Positions 56,585-64,000 of a stretch of 64,000 bases of DNA are shown one piece after another (the stretch's first letter is position 1; each line of letters opens with the position of its first letter). The DNA is taken from positions 60,264,872-60,328,871 of the forward strand of contig NC_087068.1 of assembly GCF_963678635.1 (NCBI RefSeq). Direction: 5' to 3'. The DNA comes from Symsagittifera roscoffensis (Eukaryota > Xenacoelomorpha > Acoela > Convolutidae). Both the position numbers and the translations under genes were made by a program. The notes beneath the pieces are model-generated. The model was not told where the DNA came from and ran no database searches. It was given only the letters and a program-made list of their open reading frames with translations.

Positions 56585-57089
56585 ACTTTTTTCTCAAAAA
56601 ACTTGACTTTTTTCGAAGTCTCTGTAGGTTTCAGCATTGTTTCAACTAGATAGAAAGTAAAATTATCTAATAATTTTTTATTAGATCAAATTAAACAAAA
56701 TGTTTTCGTGTTTTGAACTTTTTCGAAAAAATTTTCATAAAAATTCCAAGTTTTTGCACAAAAACTCTTACCATTGACTTACCATCCACCAAAAAACTAA
56801 ATACATAACCTTTATTCTACAATCCACACGTAATTAACAATTAATTGTTCCCAATTAGGTAACGCGCGCCCAGATTTTTGTGAAAAAATTAGACAAAAAC
56901 CAAAAAAATTAGGTTTTTCTTTCTCTTACCATCACACTGAAACCTTACCATTGGCTTTCCCTATCCTTATACATTGTAGACTCTATAACCTATCTTAATA
57001 CATAGCTGGCGGGCCGGATGCTCTATTCCCTATCTTAATACATGGGGGTCCGCCACCTCCCCCCCACTTAACCTCCAACATCTACTACT
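56585..57089 (-). repeat. Right terminal inverted repeat
   Basis: Reverse complement of 40,972-41,520 with indels. Ends ...CAACATCTACTACT at 57,089. Contains CCCTATCTTAATACAT twice and CCCTATCCTTATACAT once. Confidence 0.9.
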
Positions 57090-57095
57090 ATCGCC
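57090..57095 (+). repeat. 6-bp target-site duplication, right copy
   Basis: ATCGCC, same as 40,966-40,971. Confidence 0.9.
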
Positions 57096-57505
57096 ATTCT
57101 TTCCGTAAAAAACGTTCTTTTTGCTTGAGAGTCGTCCTTCAACGTTTCCGGCGTGTTGTCTGTTGTTTCTTCCACAGCGTCTATCGGCGAGAACTCTATG
57201 GGCTTTGGATTTGGTTCTTCCGCTTTCGGCATCGGTGTTGACTCCGTCGTTTTCTTCACCACCTCATCCACACTCTGGTCTGGTGTCTCTAGATCGATCT
57301 CAATGGCAGGCTCCGTTTGTTTCTCTTTAACACCGTCTTTCGTCTTGTTTTCTGCATTACTCTTCGTGTTGACCATGCGAACTGAAAAAATCCTCTTTGT
57401 TATCTTTGGGCCCACTGATGTCGTTTTACGTAGCGACGAGTTATACTTTGTCTTTGATTCAGTTGATCTTTTTTCAGCCACCGGTACCCTGCTCCGTGTC
57501 ATCAT
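57090..57505 (-). pseudogene. gag: Gag N-terminal region of the giant retroelement, right part
   Basis: About 138 codons from ATG at 57,505 (MMTRSRVPVAEKRS), basic at first, then acidic with PMPKAEEPNPKPIEF, to the insertion site at 57,090. Removing the 16-kb element and one six-base duplicate puts this frame in register with 40,965 and below. This half has no internal stop. No domain is recognised apart from low-complexity charge blocks. Confidence 0.6.
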
Positions 57506-57820
57506 TTTTATTTACAATTGTTCCTATTTACAGTATTACTATATACACAATTCTTTTCTAAGAAAAAATCTTTTGTGAAAAAAAAACTTTTAGTAAAATG
57601 AAATTTACAATGTAATAAAAACAACGCTTTTAGTTCCCTTTCAAGTCTAACAAAAAAACCTCTTTATTTGTGATCACAACCGTACCGGGTTCCGACTAGT
57701 CCTATTGTATTTAATTTTGCGATTAGTTAATTCAATCTGTCTTAGTACTCTTATAGTACCGTCACCCCACTTTTTTATACTGTTCCAAGTCTTCCTGTTA
57801 CTGTCCGTACTGTTCTTTGA
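57506..57820 (-). other. Leader sequence next to gag
   Basis: No gene seen. AT-rich around 57,520-57,620. Confidence 0.4.
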
Positions 57821-58548
57821 ACTGTCCCAAGCTTTCTCTCTACTGTCCCAAGACTGCTCGGTACTGTGCCAAGACCCCTGTCCCAAGACCCCTGTTCCAA
57901 GACTAGTGTCCCAAGACTAGTGTCCCAAGACCTTTGTCCCCAGACTACTGTCCCAAGACTACTGTCCCAAGACTAGTTCCCAAGACTACTGTCCCAAGAC
58001 TACTGTCCCAAGACTACTGTCCCAAGACTGCTGTCCCAAGACTACTGTCCCAAGACTACTGTCCCAAGACTACTATCCCAAGACTAGTGTCCCAAGACTA
58101 GTGTCCCAAGACTACTATCTCAAGACCACTGTCCCAAGACTACTGTCCCAAGACCACTGTCCCATGACCACTGTCCCAAGGACACTGTCCCAAGACCACT
58201 GTCCCTAGACCACTGTCCCAAGACTAGTGTCCCAAGACCACTGTCCCAAGACCACTGTCCCAAGACTATACAGTCCCAAGACTATACTGTCCCAAGACCG
58301 TACCGTCCCAAGGCTGCACTGTCCCAAGTCTGTACCAAGACTGCTCTGGCCCAAGACTGTCCCAAGACTGCATCGTCCCAAGACTGTCCCAAGACTGTCC
58401 CAAGACTATACTGTCCCAAGACTGCACCGTTCCAAGACCGTCCCCAGACTGCACTGTCCCAAGACTATACTGTCCCAAGACTGCACCGTTCCAAGACCGT
58501 CCCCAGACTGCACTGTCCCAAGACTTCTTTGGTACTGTCCCAAGACTT
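57821..58548. repeat. 14-16-bp minisatellite
   Basis: About 45 copies of CTGTCCCAAGACTA-like units in a row; variation is mainly in the last three to five bases. A few longer units (CTGTCCCAAGACTGCACCGTT) repeat as a second-order pattern near 58,420-58,510. Open frames across it on both strands are repeat artefacts. Confidence 0.95.
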
Positions 58549-60094
58549 GTCACCAAGTGTCTGGACAGTAGGATTTCTTCTTTTTCGTTGTAGGGACTTC
58601 TTGAATCACTGCAACTTGTACCACCACTTGATCTCTAGTAAAAAAAAATTCAAAAACCCTCTCTTAATGGCCAAAGGCTTCAAATACTGACGCTCCTGTA
58701 TTTATCTCCTTTCCGATGTTTCAAGCAATTTTAAACCAAAAATTGTTCGCAGGTATCTTGTGATCACCTGTTCGTTCAAAAACCAATAACGAATCTTCAC
58801 CAAAACGTAAAAATTTAAACAGAAAAATTAATAAAAAACAGAGAGATGTATCCACCTAAAATTCAAAGGTGACATATGTCAACCTTCTATCGAAAAAATG
58901 TCTGGTACCTGATTGCCACGCGTTTTCCTCCCCCCTGCTAACGATCTTATGGGGGTATTTTCTATCCGGGTTGGGTTCCGTGCCAATCCCCCCCCCCACC
59001 CGATCCGACAGGGGTACCTACCTTGATTCGATCTTACTTTTGGATATCCGCTTCCTATGATTGACGCGTTTAGGATTCTAATCTAACTAAATCAACGATG
59101 TCGATTAATTAGTTACTCTAATTTCCTCCCTTTTTACAATTTACTACCGCCAACTTCTAACCTAACCAGCCCCTCTTTTAACCTCCCCACTCTTTAGCCC
59201 CCCTCTCAAGCCGAAAATTACCTTAAGCGCCGGGTGCTAAACCTCTTGAGAGAAAACCGTAGAACTGTCTCCAGGCCTGCTTGTGCAAAAACGTTCCTCA
59301 AAACCGGGGGATTTCGCTTATCCAATTTTACACTTATCTCCTATAATGTAATGTGGATTTTAACGACACCCGTTTTGACTAACTTGAGAACTCGAGAACA
59401 GCCAAATCCTCCGGGACCACTTTCCCACTCGGCTGATCACCTCTTCCAGTCAAGTCTCCTAGTGGTTCGGCCAAATCCTCCCGGACCACTTTCCCACTCG
59501 GCTGGTCACCTCTTTCAGTCAAGTCTACTAGTGGTTCAGCCCAAATCCTCCTGAACCACTTTCCCACTCGGCTGCTCACCTCTTCCAGTCAAGTCTCCTA
59601 GTTGTCCAGCTAAGTTGCAAGCAATCTGAAAACCCTTAACAACGCCCTCGGGCACTTTATTGAGGTTGCTGGATTAAATTGCTAGATCGATCGAAACGGT
59701 CGAACTTATAAAACAGTATGGGTATACTATTTAAATCATACAAAAGGTTTAATCCAACTAATCTGGTGTCAAAGTCACTGTCTTTTTTCGTTTTATGGTT
59801 TTTTGTTCCTTTTTCTGTTCTTTTTTGGTTTTTGTTTCGCTTTTTGTCTTTTTTGCTCGTGTTTTTGTTCCCCTAGTTGCCCCCCCCCCCTTCACTCGGT
59901 TAGCTAAGCCTTGTTCGGAGAGCGTACCAGAAAGTTTTCTCGAGTTTTCTTAAAAAGCTATCGCGGTACAACCGGAAGGTTTGCATGTTCCCGCCGAACC
60001 GTACTACCGGTACTCTAGAATGGGCATGCAGCCGGGGCTGTGTCAAGTGGGTTCGACTACGTAGTCTTGATGTCGTAAAAACACCCAGGAGCGC
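58549..60094. other. Leader-like non-coding stretch with 70-bp tandem repeat
   Basis: No gene. Poly-C tracts near 58,989 and 59,881. At about 59,400-59,610 a 69-70-bp unit containing ACCACTTTCCCACTCGGCTG repeats three times. Confidence 0.6.
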
Positions 60095-60994
60095 CATAAA
60101 AACACTATGTAACATTCGTCTACTTCGGTCACATATGAGGCTTAAGAAAAATAGGCCCTATAACCATTGGCTCAAGAGTCAGGGACACTATCTCTTGTGT
60201 TTTTCTACCTCAAAAACGGTCGGAGCCAATTCGGTTACCTTGCGACATGAGACTACAACCCGTTACAGCTTGAAAGGCCACTACTAAAATATCCCCCACT
60301 CTAGAAATAAGAACGTCCCCATATTTAGGTCTCAACATTACCAAAATACAGGAACGCCGTTAAAAACCGGGTCGGAACAATCCATTAAGTTAATTTTTGT
60401 TGGACACTGAAACTTTGATCCATTTCAGATGGATCAACTTAAAACTCGCCTTATCTCAACATAACAACCATAAAACAAACTCAAGAAAACTAAATTGAGA
60501 ACTCACATGTCGGCACACTCGAGAATTAGGGGTAATTAAATTGATCAGCAACTCGAGAATTAAATATGATAACTTGAGGAGTTCAAAGCTAATCAGTTTT
60601 AATAAGGGAAACAAGTTTTGACTCTAGAATTGAAGTTTTAGTCTGAACCATTGGGACACCCCAGCTGTCCACCTTTCCACTGAAACTTCACTCTGTACTC
60701 AATAATTGTACTCTTCTCTCGCAATTGTCTCTTCTCCTAGTTCAGGAAAAGACGGCTCTACTCGCGTTCTATTTTGTTTCTGGAAATTGCGAATAGCAGT
60801 TTCACGCTGCTTTTTTAGGTACTTTCCCGCAATTGTAAATTCGCTCGTTCTGATCTTATTTTATTATGTTTTCAGTTGTCGCGAGAAAACTGAGCATGAC
60901 AGGCTCCATTCGAATTTTTGAAAAAAAGTCCACTCCAAAACCACGTAACTCGTGTTTCTCAAGGTCAAACTTCCAAATATGACCGACTGGCACA
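60095..60994 (-). repeat. Candidate 5' LTR of the giant retroelement, single unit
   Basis: Same order as the last unit and tail of the left array (22,221-23,119), with small indels. On the minus strand it starts TGTGCCAGTC and ends GTGTTTTTA, next to TGGCGCTCCTGGG, which could prime from a tRNA. Alternatively a dispersed copy of a satellite. Confidence 0.6.
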
Positions 60995-61191
60995 AAAAAC
61001 AGAGAACTTTCAGCTATAATTATCAGGATAAGTTTGTTTGAAAGCCGTATAATTGTCGTGATTTATTTTCAAATCAATAGGAAATACTCTGCTTTTTTGC
61101 AATTTCATTGTTTATTTTTCCAACATATCTCCAACCTGCTGAATTTCACGCCAGTGGAAATAAGTGACCTTGCAGATACCACTTAGACTCA
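60995..61191. other. Non-coding flank
   Basis: AT-rich, no gene seen. Confidence 0.4.
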
Positions 61192-61632
61192 TTAAGATAA
61201 CGGTGGTAAATAATTAATTAAACCACCTGATTTTTTTTTGTATTTTGATAACTTGTTGAAACATAGACGGATTTTTCTCTCCAAGTCGTTGTCAACCCAT
61301 ATTGAGTTAAAGTCAAATGAGTAGTGGAATACGTTTTCATAATCAGCAATATTCAAATCGATCACATTACCATACTTTTGTTTTGTAGAAATGCACTAAG
61401 AGATTTGATGAAGCTCAATCAAATAAAATTGTTCTTCAAAAATTAATTCGTAATATTTCTTTGGAATTTCTTTTGCCCTTTCGAGGAAGACGGCGTAGCG
61501 TTCATTACAAAATTTGAAAAATGAATACTTTTCTGTGGTTGAAAACATTCTTAATTGAAAATGTTTATTATCAATATCTTCAGTGCGCCAAGCTCCTTGT
61601 AATTTCATTTTTCTTATTTCAAAATTTGACAA
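61192..61632 (-). pseudogene. Broken homologue of the 45-kb PC4-like gene
   Basis: One frame of 147 codons with a single TAG at 61,398-61,396. Before the stop: GAWRTEDIDNKHFQLRMF and FYLIELHQIS, matching the first half of the protein at 45,601. After it: NVFHYSFDFNS and RKIRLCFNKLSKYKKK, matching its second half. Similarity is low but in order along the whole length. Shows that another member of the same element family once lay here. Confidence 0.55.
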
Positions 61633-62894
61633 ATTAATCGTTTGGTATATTTTGCCCAGAAGCGGCCGCCGCTTTTGGAGAGTACTTTCAATTTACTGCT
61701 TCTTCAACATAAAATATAGATCAAGTTAAGCAATTAGTTTACTACTCCCCGTTTCACTAACAAGTCAATTCCCGTTCACTAACAAATTTCAACTAGGTCG
61801 AAAGTTCACTTGCCCGAAACAAATATAACAAATAATATGATTCATATAATTAACCAGGAGCAATAATAAGGACCCCAAAAATTGGAATTAGAAAGAGTTT
61901 TTATCGAGTCCCTTGTTGTTATGCTAAACATAGCAAGATCCTAAGTAGGGGGTCTTCTGCTTTTGGAGTGGAAAATTTCTTTCGTTTACAAAATCCTAGG
62001 ATGAAGGTACTCAAAAAAATTAAGGACCATTTTCCTAGGATTTTGCTTTAGGTGAGGACCCCCTCTCTTAGGAAGGAAACCCCCCCTTAGGATCCGGGAC
62101 ACGATACAATACTAGTTAATTACATGGCGGAAACGACTTTTGAAAGAAGCAGAGCTAACCGCTAATAGTTTGCTGATTTATTGTTTCGACTTTCATAACA
62201 AAAGTAACAAAATTTTTGTACTCGTGGTGGTTTTTTTCTTCAGATGAATCTCGACTTTTTAGTTAGCCGTTTTTGACAGATTTTTTTTTAATATCATCCG
62301 AAAGGTATTGTTGTCCTGAGCTTAGTTTTGAAACGATATTTCACCTGTGATTTAATTTCGTAAAGTTATGATGGTTTATGAAAACTATAAAATATAATAC
62401 CTTTTTATTGTCAGTCTCCATAAACTTCAAACGAATTGATAATAATCAATAAAAAAATGAACGCCTTTTCCCCCTCAAGCCCCCTTTTTACACTATTTCG
62501 GGTATAAAATGCTTTTCTTGGCCTATTTTCTCAAAATTTTGCTTGCAGCGCGGAAAAAGTGACACAACACAGGGTCTTCTCAATGCCTAAGGAGATCTTG
62601 GAATTAATTTAGTCAAGCTAAAAATGTAGGCAACATTTTTTTTTAGAAAATCCGCTCCCCTCGAGAAAATCCTAGATCCGCCCCTGCTTATGGCTTAAAC
62701 TTAAATTAATTTTAGTTTTACTGTGTTTTCATGCAGAACAGCTAAATTATAATCCTTTTTATATGCTTTTTGTCAGATAATATTACCTGCGTTCCAATTA
62801 CCTGTTAAATAACTAAGCGTGGAAACTGCCGTCTATGCGTGAACAAACCTGATGCACGTATCAAATAATATTTCTTTTTTATCTTTTTAATTCG

Positions 62895-62969
62895 AAGCAG
62901 ATCAGTTTTAACTTCCTAAAAAAAGATTATCTTTTCAATTCTTTTTAAAATGTTAAAACTGATCTGCTT
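62895..62969. repeat. Perfect 18-bp inverted repeat (hairpin)
   Basis: AAGCAGATCAGTTTTAAC at 62,895-62,912 pairs with its exact reverse complement at 62,952-62,969 across a 39-base loop. Confidence 0.85.
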
Positions 62970-63790
62970 GGTAACTTTGTTTTAACATTTTTTGAAGACA
63001 ATTAGCAAATATTTTTTTGCTCGACGATGTTTTTTTTCTCCAGACAGCTTTCGACGTTTGAACTAGCCGTTTTTGACAGAAGTTTTGTTTCAAAATTTCT
63101 GTTTTTTGAACTGAAATTAAAAACTTTTACCTGCCAATTTTTTTTTTAATTTATGGGATTTTAAAGATTTCTTATATGACCAGTTTGGGACAATTAGCGC
63201 GCGACAAATTTTTTGATAATTATGTCAAGTATGCAATAACAGATACTCTCCCCCGCGACGATTGAGAACGCTGAAGTATGGAATTAAAAAAACAGAATTT
63301 GTGTATGTTTATTTAAGCGAGTTACTAGGCGTAAGTAAAAAAAAAATTCTGAGAAAAAGATCACAAGTTTGCATCACCAGATGTTAGCCCGACTGAATAT
63401 ATACATCATACAGAGTCGGATTGCAGTTTGAGGACAATGAAAATTTATTTAGATCATAGCGGAGTTTTGCATCGACCAAAGTCGGTATGTATTTCATAGG
63501 CTTAGAGACAAGGAATCAAAATGATGGAAATAAACATCGGACAGAGTCGGAATATAGTTTGAGGGTGGTAGGTAGTTAAATCAAACATAGTTGAGTATTG
63601 CCTTGAGCACAGTCATTTTCAGGGTAGTGAAAACACAAGTGGGGCATAATAAAACAAACATCGACTCCTTTCGAAATGTATTTAGAAGGCATGGAAACAC
63701 AGGTGGGCTGTAGTGCAAAAAACGTCGAAAGTAGTATATTTCGAGTAGTTATCAGCCGAGGAGGGGGAGGGTGCTTTGCAGACACTCGTG

Positions 63791-63890
63791 TTTTAAGATA
63801 GGCTATAGAGATAGAATAACCAATCTTCACCTTATAATTTAACAGAGGGAAAAGATTTGCTATTGTTTTAAGATAGGTTATAGGTTTCAG
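63791..63890 (+). repeat. Terminal-repeat-like motif pair
   Basis: TTTTAAGATAGGCTATAGAG (63,791) and GTTTTAAGATAGGTTATAGG (63,865), the latter followed by TTTCAGTG, resemble the reiterated GTATTAAGATAGGG...TATAGAG and GGTTTCAGTG of the 16-kb element's left end. Confidence 0.5.
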
Positions 63891-64000
63891 TGTTTCAGAT
63901 TGCAAGTTTAAGTTGGTCAGTTTCATTTTTTGGCGCCCGATTTTGCCAATACAGTGATGTTCTGAAATCTAACATTTGTTGGATTACCGGAAGCAATAGT

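Larger units (their letters stand above)
40972..57089 (+). mobile_element. 16.1-kb Polinton-like element with PolB but no visible integrase or capsid
   Basis: Flanked by ATCGCC duplications and bounded by inverted repeats of about 500 bp beginning AGTAGTAGATGTTGG. It interrupts a gag frame that is in register on both sides of it. It carries family B polymerase (52,209-56,456) and small genes at 44.2, 45.0, 46.1, 46.9, 48.1, 50.1 and 51.3 kb. The 6-bp duplication and AG termini are as in Polintons, so its integrase is probably supplied by another element. It may be a truncated lineage that lost particle genes, or a distinct plasmid-like branch. Confidence 0.85.
19895..60994 (-). mobile_element. 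Giant Ty3/gypsy-type retroelement with extra ORFs, nested insertion inside
   Basis: Between the two related terminal blocks (right copy 60,095-60,994, left array 19,895-23,119) lie, all on the minus strand, gag, protease, RT, RNase H, integrase, a macro-domain protein and about 8.6 kb of further coding sequence. Without the 16.1-kb nested element the retroelement is about 25 kb, unusually large for this class. I could not find a target-site duplication. The 5' side has a TGGCGCTCC-starting sequence next to the right block that could be a primer-binding site. That the terminal blocks are this element's LTRs is inference from position and orientation. Confidence 0.55.
61633..64000. other. Non-coding remnant region
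   Basis: No convincing gene. Contains a degenerate direct repeat ending TAGCCGTTTTTGACAGA (62,270 and 63,066), the hairpin at 62,895-62,969, degenerate repeats with CAGAGTCGGA (about 63,411 and 63,541) and terminal-repeat-like words at 63,791 and 63,865. Confidence 0.5.

Noticed and set aside
57821-58571. CRISPR-like regularity and open frames across the CTGTCCCAAGACTA array
   Set aside because: There are no unique spacers; units are contiguous and the frames are by-products of the repeat.
59234-59579. Short genes in the 70-bp repeat region
   Set aside because: Both strands are open only because of the repeat period; no conserved residues outside it.

Overview
The window reads as animal (metazoan, probably invertebrate) repeat-rich DNA made almost entirely of nested mobile elements. 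Polinton/Maverick genes, Ty3/gypsy retrotransposons, long AT-rich spacers, TATA/CCAAT-type promoters and the absence of bacterial operons all point this way. I cannot name the species. I saw no ordinary host gene, rRNA, tRNA or CRISPR array.

Region A (1-19,895) is a decayed Polinton/Maverick whose structural genes lie on the minus strand. From left to right it holds the protein-primed family B DNA polymerase (122-2,481 and 8,698-8,755), an unknown gene (10,607-11,242), two plus-strand small genes (11,867-12,779, the first PC4-like), adenain-like protease, major capsid-type protein, a small basic protein, minor capsid-type protein, retroviral-type integrase, two small conserved proteins, packaging ATPase with a mutated Walker A, and a possible nuclease-family remnant. 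Most genes carry one or more stops or frameshifts. A 6.2-kb Ty3/gypsy element (2,486-8,693) with 231-bp LTRs and a 4-bp target duplication splits the polymerase zinc finger.

Region B (about 19,895-60,994) looks like one very large Ty3/gypsy-type retroelement read on the minus strand: candidate 5' LTR 60,095-60,994, long repeat-rich leader, gag, protease, RT, RNase H and integrase, a macro-domain protein, and then about 8.6 kb of extra coding sequence with a coiled coil and two SGNH-hydrolase-like modules. The candidate 3' LTR contains four tandem copies of a 760-bp unit that is single in the right copy. Its gag, pol and accessory frames are broken many times.

Region C (40,972-57,089), nested in that gag gene, is the most interesting part: a 16.1-kb element with roughly 500-bp inverted repeats starting AGTAGTAG and a 6-bp target duplication (ATCGCC), both Polinton-like. 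It encodes a zinc-finger family B DNA polymerase and a set of small proteins, but I can see no integrase, capsid, protease or ATPase. Its promoters are virus-like: a row of CRE palindromes (TGACGTCA) before polB, three CArG/SRF-type boxes before another gene, and an identical core, TGCGTAGGCGT followed nine bases later by TATA, at both. Several small proteins look like PC4-type single-strand-binding folds, and two duplicated genes end in a cyclin-docking-like RQLF.

Region D (60,995-64,000) is mostly non-coding but carries a broken relative of one Region C gene (61,192-61,632), a perfect 18-bp hairpin, and terminal-repeat-like motifs near 63.8 kb.
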